Shown here: in pieces, positions 28,993 to 39,039 of the stretch | Layout: each line of letters opens with the position of its first letter | Position numbering within the stretch: position 1 is the first letter of the stretch | Assembly: GCF_026153355.1 (NCBI RefSeq) | Contig: NZ_CP110636.1 | Coordinates: 62,001 to 126,000 of the forward strand | DNA from: Streptomyces endophytica | GTDB lineage: Bacteria > Actinomycetota > Actinomycetes > Streptomycetales > Streptomycetaceae | DNA: 64,000 nucleotides | Direction of reading: 5' to 3' | Position numbers and translations under genes: made by a program | Notes under the pieces: model-generated | Seen by the model: the letters and a program-made list of their open reading frames with translations, nothing else | The model's database searches: none | What the model was told of the DNA's origin: nothing

Positions 28993-29520
28993 TCAGTCGG
29001 CGGCGGTGGCGGGCACGGGAACGGCCGCGTCGGCCTCCCCGTCACTCCCGCAGCCCGGGCCGGGCGGGCCCTGCTCGCGCTGCTCCCGCAGCTCGGCAAT
29101 GGCCGCCTCGAAGTCCTCGAGCGAATCAAAAGCCCGGTAAACGGACGCGAAGCGCAGGTACGCGACGAGGTCGAGTTCCTGCAGCGGGCCCAGTATGGCG
29201 AGCCCGACGTCATGGGTGGACAGCTCGGCGCTGCCGGTCGCACGCACCGCTTCCTCGACCCGCTGGCCGAGCTTGGCGAGCGCGTCCTCGGTGACCGGGC
29301 GGCCCTGGCACGCCTTCCGCACCCCGGCGATGACCTTGTCACGGCTGAAGGGCTCGGTGACCCCGCTCCGCTTGATCACCATCAGGGACGCCGTCTCAAC
29401 GGTCGTGAAACGGCGGGAGCAGTCAGGGCACTGGCGGCGCCGGCGGATCGCCGTCCCGTCGTCCGTCGTCCGGCTGTCGACCACCCGGCTGTCGGGGTGC
29501 CTGCAGAAGGGGCAGTGCAT
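28993..29520 (-). CDS. nrdR: Transcriptional repressor NrdR
   Basis: The ATP/dATP-responsive repressor of ribonucleotide reductase genes. 175 aa starting [17 protein letters not shown]. The N-terminal zinc ribbon has two CxxC pairs (CPFC and CPDC in [15 protein letters not shown]). The ATP-cone follows: [20 protein letters not shown], then [20 protein letters not shown] and [14 protein letters not shown] short Pro/Gly tail is streptomycete-specific. GAGGAGG precedes the ATG at 29520. Two palindromes at 29662-29705 are its own likely operators. It probably forms an operon with nrdJ. Confidence 0.97.
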   Translation of the reverse strand: MHCPFCRHPDSRVVDSRTTDDGTAIRRRRQCPDCSRRFTTVETASLMVIKRSGVTEPFSRDKVIAGVRKACQGRPVTEDALAKLGQRVEEAVRATGSAELSTHDVGLAILGPLQELDLVAYLRFASVYRAFDSLEDFEAAIAELREQREQGPPGPGCGSDGEADAAVPVPATAAD

Positions 29521-29661
29521 GGCTCGACCCTCCTCACCCTCGCTATACGGACGTACGTACGCCAATGATCCCGGCGCACGACGAATAACCTCCGCCGGTC
29601 CCCATGGGCCCTCGGAGCAGCCCCAAGCATAGGCGATCCCCGCGCCCCGAAGGACCAGGGA
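29521..29661. other. nrdR 5' region
   Basis: Leader and core promoter region of nrdR; together with the stretch up to 29998 it makes a 478-base gap between divergent nrdR and lexA. Apart from the NrdR boxes and the SOS box (listed separately), a GC-rich stretch at 29735-29830 shows no gene. I see no cobalamin riboswitch here. Confidence 0.5.
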
Positions 29662-29705
29662 CCACAACTTGTGGGCGGCCGATCGCATCTAACCACTAGA
29701 TGTGG
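29662..29705. promoter_or_regulatory. Tandem NrdR boxes
   Basis: CCACAACTTGTGG (29662-29674) and CCACTAGATGTGG (29693-29705) are palindromes with matching CCAC/GTGG ends. Their centres are 31 bp apart, three helical turns, which is the typical spacing of paired NrdR boxes. They lie upstream of nrdR. Confidence 0.8.
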
Positions 29706-29921
29706 TGTCGGCCCGCTTACATCCGCCTACCGCGTGTCGCGAGGGGGGCGGGCCGGACGGCCGCCCACGAGGGTACGGGACGCCACCCACCAGGGGGTGC
29801 GGCGGGGCGGGGATGACACAATCGGGCCGACCGCACGGCCCCTCCGTTGCGCGCGAAAATTCGTCGCTCGGCCATACACCCAGCCACTTGATCGGGTCAG
29901 CCAATCAGCGAATATTTCACT

Positions 29922-29935
29922 CGAACGTGTGTTTG
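29922..29935. promoter_or_regulatory. SOS box (LexA operator)
   Basis: CGAACGTGTGTTTG matches the actinobacterial SOS box CGAACNNNNGTTCG with a single mismatch in the right half. It is 64 bases before the lexA start, as expected for autoregulation. Confidence 0.75.
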
Positions 29936-29998
29936 GCGCAACCTTTCGAAAGCAACTACCGTTGGCTAACTAGGGAGAACATTTCGAGAGGGGCCGAC

Positions 29999-30802
29999 GT
30001 GACCACCACCGCAGACAGCGCGACCATCACCGCACAGAGCCACTCCCAGAGCCGGTTCGAACATCCGCAAAAGGCACCGCGGCCTCCGATGGAAGACGCC
30101 ACGTTGGACTCCGAAGAGCAGAAGCCCGCCCGATCGCTTCCCGGCCGGCCACCAGGAATCCGCGCGGACAGTTCGGGGCTCACGGACCGCCAGCGCAGGG
30201 TGATCGAGGTGATCCGGGATTCTGTGCAGCGGCGCGGCTATCCACCGTCCATGCGGGAGATCGGCCAGGCCGTCGGGCTGTCCAGCACCTCGTCCGTCGC
30301 CCACCAGCTCATGGCCCTCGAGCGCAAGGGCTTCCTGCGACGCGACCCGCACCGCCCGCGGGCGTACGAGGTCCGCGGTTCGGACCAGACGGCCACCAGC
30401 GCCGCGACGGAGACCGCCGGCAAGCCGGCCGCGTCCTACGTCCCGCTGGTCGGCCGGATCGCCGCCGGTGGCCCGATCCTCGCGGAGGAGTCGGTCGAGG
30501 ACGTCTTCCCGCTCCCCCGCCAGCTCGTCGGCGACGGTGAGCTGTTCGTCCTGAAGGTCGTCGGCGACTCCATGATCGAAGCCGCGATCTGCGACGGCGA
30601 CTGGGTCACGGTCCGCCGCCAGCCGGTCGCCGAGAACGGTGACATCGTCGCCGCCATGCTGGACGGCGAGGCCACCGTGAAGCGCTTCAAGCGCGAGGAC
30701 GGCCATGTGTGGCTGCTGCCGCACAACTCCGCGTACCAGCCGATTCCCGGTGACGAGGCGACCATCCTCGGCAAGGTGGTGGCCGTACTGCGGCGGGTCT
30801 GA
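29999..30802 (+). CDS. lexA: SOS repressor LexA
   Basis: 267 aa. The N-terminal winged helix contains [19 protein letters not shown] and [20 protein letters not shown]. The self-cleavage Ala-Gly bond is in [13 protein letters not shown]. The catalytic Ser is in [15 protein letters not shown] and the Lys in [12 protein letters not shown], so RecA-stimulated autolysis should work. The N-terminal 60 residues are a variable extension typical of Streptomyces LexA. GTG at 29999 follows GAGAGGGG. Divergent from nrdR; an SOS box lies upstream and a strong hairpin just after the stop. Confidence 0.97.
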   Translation: MTTTADSATITAQSHSQSRFEHPQKAPRPPMEDATLDSEEQKPARSLPGRPPGIRADSSGLTDRQRRVIEVIRDSVQRRGYPPSMREIGQAVGLSSTSSVAHQLMALERKGFLRRDPHRPRAYEVRGSDQTATSAATETAGKPAASYVPLVGRIAAGGPILAEESVEDVFPLPRQLVGDGELFVLKVVGDSMIEAAICDGDWVTVRRQPVAENGDIVAAMLDGEATVKRFKREDGHVWLLPHNSAYQPIPGDEATILGKVVAVLRRV

Positions 30803-30818
30803 CCCACCCCTCTCGACC

Positions 30819-30852
30819 GGGCTCCGGGACCACTGCGCCGGTCCCGGAGCCC
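30819..30852. terminator. lexA terminator hairpin
   Basis: GGGCTCCGGGACC (30819-30831) and GGTCCCGGAGCCC (30840-30852) are fully complementary around an 8-base loop. It lies 16 bases past the lexA stop and can also serve the convergent helicase gene. Confidence 0.85.
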
Positions 30853-30938
30853 TGCTGTGCGTATCGGAGCTGCGCGTATCGGACCCACCCCGGGCCGGTA
30901 CCTGCAGCAGGGCTCCGTACCCCTGGCTCGCGCGCCCG

Positions 30939-32920
30939 TTACTGCTCCGGCTTCTCCCCCGCCGCCTTGGCGGCCGCGTCGATGGCCGCCAGGGAGCGGC
31001 GGACCTGGTTGCGGTCGGTGGTGTACCAGAAGTCGGGCATCGAGGCGCGCAGGAACGAGCCGTAGCGGGCCCGCTCGACCCGCGGGTCCAATACGGCCAC
31101 CACTCCGCGGTCGCCCGTGGCACGGACCAGGCGGCCGGCGCCCTGCGCCATCAGCAGCGCGGCATGGGTGGCCGCCACGGCCATGAAGCCGTTGCCTCCG
31201 GCCTCCTCGACGGCCTTCTGCCGGGCGCTCATCAGCGGATCGTCCGGGCGCGGGAACGGCACCCGGTCCATCACCACCAGCTGGCAGTTCGGCCCCGGCA
31301 CGTCGACGCCCTGCCAGAGGGAGAGCGTGCCGAACAGGCAGGTCCGGGCGTCGGCGGCGAAGGTCCGGATCAGCTCGCCGAGGGTCTCCTCGCCCTGGAG
31401 CAGGATCGGCATGTCCAGTCGGCCGCGCAGCTCCTCGGCGGCGGCCTGGGCGGCCCGCATGGACGAGAACAGGCCCAGGGTGCGCCCGCCGGCGGCCTCG
31501 ATCAGCTCGGCGAGCTCGTCGAGCATGTCGCCGCGGCTGCCCTCCCGGCCCGGCTGGGCGAGGTGCTTGGCGACGTAGAGGATGCCCTGCTTCGAGTAGT
31601 CGAAGGGCGAGCCGACGTCGAGGCCCTTCCACGGGGGTGCGTCCTCGCGCTGGGTGCCCTCCGGGGAGAGCCCAGGGAGGCCGCGACGCCGTTGAAGTCG
31701 CCGCCCAGCTTGAGCGTGGCGGAGGTGAGGACCACCGAACGGTCCTCGAAGAGCTTCTCGCGCAGCAGCCCCGAGACGGACAGCGGCGCCACCCGCAGGG
31801 ACGCGCCGAAGCGGTCGTGGCGTTCATACCAGACCACGTCGTATTCGGAGCCGTTGGCAATGCGCTCGGCGACGGCGTGGACGTTCTCCACCGAGGCGAG
31901 CGCCTGCTTGCGGACGGCGTCCTCGTCCTGGACCGATTTGTCGCGGGTCGAGCCGAGCGCCGAGATGACCTCCCGGGCCGCGTCGCGCAGCGCCATGAGG
32001 CAGTAGCCCAGGTCCTCGGGGATCTCCTCCAGGCGGCCCGGCAGGGCCAGCTCCATCAGGCGCTCGAAGGTCTCGGCGGCGGTCTGCAGCTGGTCGGCGG
32101 CCTTTTCGTTGACGAGCTTGGCGGCCCGGCGCACGGCGCGGTTGACCTGGCCGGGGGTGAGCTCGCCGGTGGCGACGCCGGTGACCCGGGAGACCAGCTC
32201 ATGGGCCTCGTCGATGATCAGGACCTCGTGCTGCGGGAGGACCGGGGCGCCCTCGATCGCGTCGATGGCCAGCAGCGCGTGGTTGGTGACGACCACGTCG
32301 GCCAGCTTGGCGCGCTCCCGGGCGGCCTCGGCGAAGCACTGCGCGCCGTACGCGCACTTCGAGGCGCCCAGGCACTCCCGGGAGGAGACCGAGACCTGGC
32401 CCCAGGCCCGGTCCGAGACGCCGGGCGTGAGGGCGTCGCGGTCGCCGGTCTCGGTCTCGTCCGCCCAGTCCCGCAGCCGCAGCAGGTCCTTGCCGAGCTT
32501 GCTGGTGGGTGTGGCCTGCTCGAAGACGTCGAAGAGGCCGTCCTCCTCTTCCTGCGGGGCGCCTTCGTGGAGGCGGTGCAGGCACAGGTAGTTCGAGCGG
32601 CCCTTGAGCATGGCGAACTCGGGGCGGCGGCGCAGCTGGGGGTGCAGCGCGTCGACCGTCCGCGGAAGATCGCGCTCCACCAGCTGGCGCTGGAGCGCGA
32701 GGGTGGCCGTGGCGACCACCACCCGCTCGCCGTGGGCGAGCGCCGGCACCAGATAGCCGAGGGACTTTCCGGTGCCGGTGCCGGCCTGGACCAGCAGGTG
32801 GGAGCTGTCGTCGACGGCCTCGGCGACGGCCTCGGCCATCGCCACCTGGCCGGGGCGCTCGGTGCCGCCGACGGCGGTGACGGCGGCGTGGAGCAGATCG
32901 GGGAGGGAGGGCTTCGTCAT
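30939..32920 (-). CDS. DinG-like ATP-dependent helicase (frameshift at 31670)
   Basis: A 5'-3' superfamily 2 helicase of the XPD/DinG group, 660 aa after repair. Walker A is in QAGTGTGKSLGYLVPAL. An Fe-S cysteine group follows in SSRECLGASKCAYGAQCF. DEAH is in VLIIDEAHELVSRV. The C-terminal helicase domain has LFSSMRAAQAAAEELR and GTLSLWQGVDVPGPNCQLVV, then AQGAGRLVRATGDRG. Between ASLG and LSPEGTQ one C is missing at 31670. The gene starts with ATG at 32920, 41 bases after the stop of the siderophore synthetase, so it may be transcribed with that operon. Its place beside lexA suggests DNA repair, but no SOS box is visible. Confidence 0.88.
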
Positions 32921-32961
32921 AGCGCTGCAAGCCTACGCGGGACCACTGACACCGCGCCGGG

Positions 32962-34727
32962 TCACGGATGGTGGAGGGGGTTGGGGACGGTGCCGTGCAC
33001 GGCGGCGTGCGGGCGCTCGTGGCGGTCGCGGTAGCCGTCCACATGCAGACGGTTGCGGTTCAGGCACAGCCGCTCGATCCGCGGGGTGAGCAGGTCGAAC
33101 GTCTCGTACCGCTCCTTCAGGCCGGGGAAGCGCTCGTGGTGGCGGAGGATCTCCGCCCGTACGAGTGACCAGAACTCCTGCTCGGGAACGCCGAGTTGGT
33201 CCGCGCACAACGGGGCGAGGTAGCGGAAGACGCCGACGAACAGGCCGGAGTGGATGAACTGGGTGAGGAACCCGGGCGGTTCGGTGAGCAGGACCGTGCG
33301 CACGTCCTCCGGCATGGAGTCGTGCTCCGGCAGCGGCTGGGCGCTGGTGTTGACGTCGTCGACGAAGTCCTTGACCGCGAGGCGGGTGGGGACGTCGTTT
33401 TCGTCGAAGACCACGATGGCGTTCTCGCCGTGCGGGGAGAAAACGGTGCCGTACTGGTAGAGGAAGTGCAGCAGCGGGGGGAGCAGCGCGGCGAAGAGGC
33501 GGGCCAGCCAGTCGCGGGGGGCCAGGCCGGAGCGGTGCACCAGCTCGGCGGTCAGCGCGCGGCCCTGCGGGTCGGTCTGCAGCAGGGCCGCCAGGGTGCG
33601 GCCCCGTTCGCCGGGGTCGAGGCAGCCGTGCAGCGGCTCCCGCCAGATGCAGCCGAGTAGCTCCTTGAACTGGTACGGGACGCCGGGCAGCCGGTCGTAG
33701 AGGGGGTGCTCGACGGTGACCGAGGCAATCTCGCCGAGCAGGATCACCCGGGTCTCGTCGCGCAGGTAGGGGTCGGCGTCGCGCAGGCCGTGGACCCAGC
33801 GGGTGACCGCGGGCGCGGCGAGGGTGCGCTCGGTGGGCAGTCCGCGCCAGACCAGGGTGTTGAGGATGGACAGTGGCAGCTTGACCGTACGGGCCTTGGG
33901 CCGGCTGATGTTGAGGAAGGTGCGGATCGACTGCTGCGGCAGCCGGAGGTCGTTGTCAGTGGGCAGCGCGATGATGGATCTGTCCGCGAGTTGCGGGGCG
34001 AAGAGCGGGGCGATGGTCTCGTCCCACTGCCAGGGGTGGACGGGGAGGAAGAGGTAGTCGGCGGGGTCGCGGCCCTCGTCGGCGATGGCGCGGGCGAAGG
34101 CGTGGCGGGTGGCGGGGGTGAGTTCCTCGCCGTAGAGACGATCGGGGGTGGCCAGCGTGGGGATACCGCGGTAATGGGCGATGCCGTGGTGCGCGGCGAG
34201 CCAGGGCAGGCGCCGGGCGGTGCGCGCTTCGGGGGCCCAGGTCGCCGCGTCGGTGGCCGAGAAGCCGAGCCGGCCTTTGTTGGCGACGAGCCAGGGGTGG
34301 CCGGTCTGGTGGCCTTCGAGGGCGGCGTAGTCCAGGTCGGCGAGGTCGGCGGCGCTGAGCGCGGTGGCGTCGAGCCGGGTGTCGGCGGCCAGGGTGGCGG
34401 TCAGCTCCCGGATGAGGTGGCCGGTGGTGTCGCCGGACAGCCCCAGGACGGTGTCGTGGGCGTGCGTGAGGAAGTGGAAGGGGTCGGTGTCGGGGTGATC
34501 GAGTCGGGGTCGACGCGCCAGTGGCCGTAGGCGCCGCGGCGGGCCCGGAAGCGGTAGGTGAGCCCGTCGGAGACCGGGAGCCGGTAGCGGGGGACGCCGT
34601 CCGGGCCGGTGCCGTCGGGCTCGGGGGCGAGGACTTCCTCGTAGGCGAATTCCGCCAGGATCTTGGCGAAGAGCCGGCGGGCGGCGTGCTGCCAGGCGTG
34701 CTGCGAAGGCTGGGGCTCAGGAGGCAA
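32962..34727 (-). CDS. IucA/IucC-family NIS synthetase, DesD-like (frameshift at 34492-34495)
   Basis: An NRPS-independent siderophore synthetase joining a carboxylic acid to an amine or alcohol with ATP. 588 aa after repair. Family blocks: EGHQTGHPWLVANKGRLGFS, PVHPWQWDETIAPLFAPQL, RTFLNISRPKARTVKLPLSI, then FSPHGENAIVVFDENDVPTR and KDFVDDVN. The sequence around PVHPWQWD and ANKGRLGF resembles the DesD/IucC branch. A CCCC run at 34492-34495 is one base short, cutting the N-terminal 80 residues from the rest. The start is TTG at 34727 with GAGGAG eight bases upstream. Third synthetic step of the four-gene operon, followed by the DinG-like gene. Confidence 0.85.
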
Positions 34728-34831
34728 GGTGGGACTCCTCGAAGCGGGACCGCCCCGGCTCGTACGGGGACAACCGGAGCGGCGGGGTGGACGGCGGACC
34801 GGTGCGGGGCCGTCGACGGACGGCCCCGGGG

Positions 34832-35521
34832 TCAGAGCAGGTGGCGGTGGGCGCGGTCGCGGACCATCAACGCCGCGCGTTTTTCGGGGAGTTCGATCTC
34901 GTCGGCGTAGCGGAAGCCGGCGGTCAGGAAGGCCGCGACGGACGCGGTGTTGCGCAGGTCGGGCTCGGCGAGGACCCGCGCGCAGTCCGGGCGGCGGTCG
35001 AGCACGAGGTCGGCGGTGGCGCGCAGCAGGGTGCTGCCCAGGCCGCGGCCGCGGTCGTGGGCGCGGCCGAGGAGGAGGTGGATCCCGGTGTCGTGGGGGC
35101 GTGCCGGGTAGTGCTGGGCGAGCGGGTCGAGATCGGCGCGGTAGATCTCCCAGTAGCTCATCGGTACGCCGTCGAGCACGCCCAGGCAGGGCACGCTCCG
35201 GCCGTCCCCGTCGAGCTGGCCGCGCAGGTGGGCGGCGGTGGTCTCCGGCGGCCCGGCCAGCTCCCAGAAGGCCGAGACGGCAGGGTCGTTCATCCAGGCG
35301 GTGATCCGCTCCAGGTCGCGGTCGGGCCGGACGGGGACGAGCTGGAACGGCCCGGCGGGTGTGCGGGCCGCTCCCCAGGCCGCCAGGTCGTCGAGGAGCG
35401 GGCCGGCGGGGGACGGCCGCCGCCCGGGGCCGCCGGTGCCCCGGGTGGTGCGTTCCGCCGTGCGCGGGTGGCGGACGGCCTGGTCGGCGCTGGAGTCGAT
35501 GCCGGAATCGGTGGATGGCAC
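34832..35521 (-). CDS. GNAT acyltransferase, siderophore type
   Basis: Acyl-CoA-dependent N-acyltransferase of 229 aa in the family of IucB/RhbD/AlcB-like enzymes that acylate amines for hydroxamate siderophores. A 60-residue variable leader (rich in Ser/Arg/Pro) precedes the domain. Acyl-CoA binding is in HLLLGRAHDRGRGLGSTLL and the family tail is ADEIELPEKRAALMVRD; SYWEIYRADLDPLAQHY lies in between, as is usual for this group. GTG at 35521 follows AGAGGAGAG. It lies midway in the operon, 104 bases from each neighbour. Whether it uses acetyl-CoA, succinyl-CoA or another acyl donor is not evident. Confidence 0.85.
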   Translation of the reverse strand: MPSTDSGIDSSADQAVRHPRTAERTTRGTGGPGRRPSPAGPLLDDLAAWGAARTPAGPFQLVPVRPDRDLERITAWMNDPAVSAFWELAGPPETTAAHLRGQLDGDGRSVPCLGVLDGVPMSYWEIYRADLDPLAQHYPARPHDTGIHLLLGRAHDRGRGLGSTLLRATADLVLDRRPDCARVLAEPDLRNTASVAAFLTAGFRYADEIELPEKRAALMVRDRAHRHLL

Positions 35522-35625
35522 GGCGACGCTCTCCTCTCGTGGCCGGATGCCGCGTGGCCTTGTGGGTCGCGGGGCGTCGGCGCCGGGGACGGTGGGCGGG
35601 GGCTGCGGTCGGACGGATCGGCGTC

Positions 35626-37665
35626 CTACGGAACGAGGGGGTTGGGCAGGGTGACGTAGACGGACTGGGTTTCGACGGGACCGACGAGTTCGTCCAGGCC
35701 GTGCAGCCGGGTCGCGAGGTTGGCCTTGCAGCGCAGGGTGCGGGCGGCCAGCAGCTGCTCGGGGAGCGGGGAGCGGTGTCCTTCGGGGGCCGTGGCGGCG
35801 TCGGCGAGGAACCTCCGGAAGGCGGCGAGCAGGATCTCCTCGCGGGCCAGGTGCTGGGACCCGAAGGCCCCGATGAGGCCGAGGACGTTGTTGATGCCCA
35901 GGTAGTAGGCGAAGCGTTCGTCGACGACGTCGTCGGCGACGAAGGTGTCGCTCACGGCGCCGATGCCGGGCAGCCGCCGTTCGAGGTCGGCGCGGCGGGA
36001 GGTGCGGAAGTAGTAGCCCTGGTTGTCGCGGTAACGGCCGCCGGTGGGCCAGCCGTCGGGGTCCAGCAGCACGAGGGTGTTCTGCTGGTGGGCCTCCAGG
36101 ACGATCCCGGCCGTGCCGTCGAGCCACAGCAGGGGCCGGACGACCGCTTCGAGGTAGCGCAGGAACCACTCCGTGGCGACGGCGCCGGTGGGGCGTCCGG
36201 TGCGGGCGGCGAGGGTGCCGACGAGGTCTTCGAGGCGGGAGCGGACGCCCGCGTGGCCCGGCCAGGGGCGGGGCGAGGTGAGACCGGCGATGCAGACGGC
36301 GTCGTCGGTGCGGGTGAAGGGGTTGTGGCGGATGACGACGTCCAGGCCCTGGACGGGTTCGCCGTCGGGGCCGTCGACGGCGAGGTAGGCCGGGTCGCGG
36401 ACGATGTCGAAGCAGGGGTGGGCGGCCTGCCACTGCTCGCCGAGTCCGGTGCGCAGCAGCCGGTGCACCTCGACGCCGCGGACCAGTTCCTTGCGGAGGT
36501 TCTCCCGGCGGGAGTTGGTGATGCGCAGCCCGAGGGAGAGCTTGAGCATGGCCTCCGCGTCGGGGCGGTGGACGGTGCGGACGGAGGAGGTGGGGTGCCA
36601 GAGCGGGCCGTGCGGGCCCAGGTCGTGCAGCAGTCCGGCATCGAGGAGGGCGCTGAGGTCGGGGCGCCCGGCCAGCTCCCGGGCCTGCCAGGGGTGCAGC
36701 GGCAACGGCACGGTCTCGTCCGGGAGTTGCAGGCCCTCGCCGGCGAGGCGCGCGGTGAGCCGTTCCGCCGGGACCGGCTTGCCGCGTTCGGTCCAGGCGG
36801 AGTCGGTGGCGACGACGGAGTGGTGCACGGCGATCCAGTGCAGCGGGAAGGCGCCGCGCAGTTCGGGCGAGTAGGCCCGGGTCTCGGCGTCGCTGAGCCC
36901 TTCCCGGCTCTTGGGGGCGGGGTGCAGTGGATGGCCGAGGAGCAGGGACTGTTCGGCTTCGAGGAAGAGCGCGTCGTGGTCGTCGGCGGGCCGGGCCCGC
37001 CGGTCGGCGAGGAAGGCGGCGACGTTCCGGACGGAATTGGCGACCCTGCCGAGGAGTTCGGCGCCGTCGCCGTCCGGGGTCGGCTCGCTCTCCGGGGCCG
37101 TGCGCTCCCCTCCGTCGGCGACGCGGTGTTCGCCGCCGTCCGAGGCCCGCCGGTCGCCGCCGTGCGCGGCCTCGCGGCGCAGCAGCGCGGCGAGCGTGAC
37201 GGCGTCCAGCGGGGCGGCGCCGGCCGGGGCGCCTTCGAGGCCGGGCGCGCCCAGGCGGTGCCAGCCGGTGGGCGACCAGTAGCGGACGGGGATGTGCAGG
37301 GCGGTGGCGCTGGCCGGCAGCGGAAGGCGGAGCCGGCCGCCGGCCGGCCGCGGGCTGCCGTTCTCCCGCAGCCAGCAGCGCAGCAGGTGCTCGATGCCGG
37401 CGGCGTCCGCGGCGACCGCCGGGTCCGGATGGTCGAGCGGGTCACGCTCGCCGGGGACGCGGTCGTAGGGGGCGGGCGCGGTGAGCGGACCGGCGGCCCG
37501 GTCCGGGCCCTCGTGGGTCGGCTGGTGGCAGGCGTCCTCCGGGGCGCGCCGCTGCTGGCGGGGGACGGACTCGATCGTTCCGGCGCCGTGCTGCCGGTCG
37601 GGGTGGCGCTCGGCGGGCGGGGTGCCGTCGGGGCCGGGGCGTTCGTTCATGGGGTGGTGCCTCAC
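35626..37665 (-). CDS. IucA/IucC-family NIS synthetase, large type
   Basis: 679 aa, intact. Family segments: EAEQSLLLGHPLHPAPKSRE, PLHPWQARELAGRPDL, TSSVRTVHRPDAEAMLKLSL, RITNSRRENLRKELVRG, VLEAHQQNTLVLLD and YFRTSRRADLERRLPG. The length and the KSRE motif fit the IucA-like group, which commonly acts first on citrate. The GTG at 37665 overlaps the aminotransferase stop codon in a GTGA arrangement, so translation is probably coupled; an ATG at 37650 is the alternative. The N-terminal 70 residues are variable and charged. With the DABA-type aminotransferase and the acyltransferase it should build a citrate or related diamine siderophore. Confidence 0.87.
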   Translation of the reverse strand: MRHHPMNERPGPDGTPPAERHPDRQHGAGTIESVPRQQRRAPEDACHQPTHEGPDRAAGPLTAPAPYDRVPGERDPLDHPDPAVAADAAGIEHLLRCWLRENGSPRPAGGRLRLPLPASATALHIPVRYWSPTGWHRLGAPGLEGAPAGAAPLDAVTLAALLRREAAHGGDRRASDGGEHRVADGGERTAPESEPTPDGDGAELLGRVANSVRNVAAFLADRRARPADDHDALFLEAEQSLLLGHPLHPAPKSREGLSDAETRAYSPELRGAFPLHWIAVHHSVVATDSAWTERGKPVPAERLTARLAGEGLQLPDETVPLPLHPWQARELAGRPDLSALLDAGLLHDLGPHGPLWHPTSSVRTVHRPDAEAMLKLSLGLRITNSRRENLRKELVRGVEVHRLLRTGLGEQWQAAHPCFDIVRDPAYLAVDGPDGEPVQGLDVVIRHNPFTRTDDAVCIAGLTSPRPWPGHAGVRSRLEDLVGTLAARTGRPTGAVATEWFLRYLEAVVRPLLWLDGTAGIVLEAHQQNTLVLLDPDGWPTGGRYRDNQGYYFRTSRRADLERRLPGIGAVSDTFVADDVVDERFAYYLGINNVLGLIGAFGSQHLAREEILLAAFRRFLADAATAPEGHRSPLPEQLLAARTLRCKANLATRLHGLDELVGPVETQSVYVTLPNPLVP

Positions 37666-39039
37666 AGTGTCGTGGGGGACGAGCCCGTCGGCCCGGGGTT
37701 GGTGCGGACCGCCGCCGTGATGGCGTCGGCGAGGCGGTCGAGGATCGCGTCCGCCTGTTCGTCGGTGATGGTCAGGGGTGGCAGCAGCCGGACGACGGCG
37801 GAGTGCCGGCCGCCCAGCTCGACGATCAGGCCGCGGTCCAGGCAGGCCTGCTGGACGGCGGCGGCGAGGTGCGGGGGGCGGGGCGGGCGCCGCCGGGGTC
37901 GGGGTCGCCGCCGGGGTCGACGAGTTCGAGGCCGAGCATCAGTCCGCGGCCGCGGACGTCGCCGATGCAGTCGTGGGTGCCGGCCAGGGCGCGGAGCCGG
38001 TCGAGCATCCGGGCGCCGAGTTCCCCGGCGCGTTCGGCGAGGCCGTTGGCGCGGACGTACGCGAGGGTGGCGCGGCCCGCGGCCATGGCGAGCTGGTTGC
38101 CGCGGAAGGTGCCGGCGTGCGCGCCGGGCTGCCAGGCGTCGAGTTCCTCGCGGTAGACGATCACGGCCAGCGGCAGGCTGCCGCCGATCGCCTTCGACAG
38201 GACGAGCACGTCGGGGACGATGCCGCTGTGCTCGATCGCCCAGAAGGTGCCGGTGCGGCCGACGCCGGTCTGGACCTCGTCCACGATCAGCGGGATCTGC
38301 CGGGCCGCGGTGAGCTCCCGCATCCGCCGCAGCCAGCCGTCCGGGGCGGGGATCACCCCGCCTTCGCCCTGGACGGGTTCCAGGATCATCCCGGCCGGGC
38401 GGGGCACCCCGCTCTTGTGGTCGTCGAGGAGGTTCTGGGTCCAGCGGGCGGCGAGTTCGGCGCCGCGCTCCCCGCCGGTGCCGAACGGGCAGCGGTAGTC
38501 GTAGGGGTAGGGCAGCCGGGCCACGCTGGTGTCCCGGGCACCCCGGAGGCGGCGAGCGCCTCGGCGGTCATGCCGTGGTAGGCGCCGGAGAAGGCCATCA
38601 GGCCGTCCCGGCCGGTGGCGGTGCGGACGAGTTTGAAGGCTGCCTCGACGGCGTCCGTACCGGCCGGACCGCAGAACTGGATCCGCCCCCTTTCGGCCAA
38701 TTCCCTGGGCAGCGTGGCGAACAGCTCGGTGGTGAAGGCGTCCTTGACGGGGGTGGCCAGGTCGAGGACGTGCAGCGGGGCGCCGGAGTCGAGGACCGTG
38801 CGGATCGCTTCCAGCACGACCGGGTGGTTGTGGCCGAGGGCAAGGGTGCCGGCGCCGGAGAGGCAGTCGAGGTAGCGCCGGCCGTCGGCGCCCTCGATGG
38901 TCAGCCCGCGGGCGCGCACCGGGACGATGGGCAGCGAGCGCGCGTACGTACGGGCTGCGGACTCACGCAGGGACTGTCGGCGCAGGATCCCCTCGTGGGC
39001 CGGCGGCGCGGCCGCCGGCACGGTTTCGGTCAACGCCAC
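37662..39039 (-). CDS. PLP-dependent diaminobutyrate--2-oxoglutarate-type aminotransferase (two frameshifts)
   Basis: Class III aminotransferase, 459 aa after repair, likely supplying L-2,4-diaminobutyrate from aspartate semialdehyde and glutamate. Conserved parts: GADGRRYLDCLSGAGTLALG, HNHPVVLEAIRTVLDSG, GPAGTDAVEAAFKL, GAYHGMTAEALAASG, IVDEVQTGVGRTGTFWA and LSKAIGGSLPLAVIVY, where the Lys binds PLP. Two bases are missing: one in CCC at 38533-38535 and one in the GGGGGG run at 37873-37878; the true tail ends at 37662. Best start is GTG at 39039 with AGGAGG 11 bases upstream. First gene of the siderophore operon; no iron box is visible upstream. Confidence 0.85.

Noticed and set aside
25861..29568. 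Very long plus-strand open frame (over 1200 codons)
   Set aside because: It is antisense to nrdJ and nrdR, whose proteins are unmistakable; long shadows are usual in DNA this GC-rich.
29521..29998. Cobalamin riboswitch upstream of nrdRJ
   Set aside because: No B12-box sequence or four-way-junction-like layout is visible; NrdR boxes explain control.
35359..38313. Plus-strand open frame of 984 codons
   Set aside because: Antisense to the intact synthetase and the aminotransferase; composition is that of a shadow.
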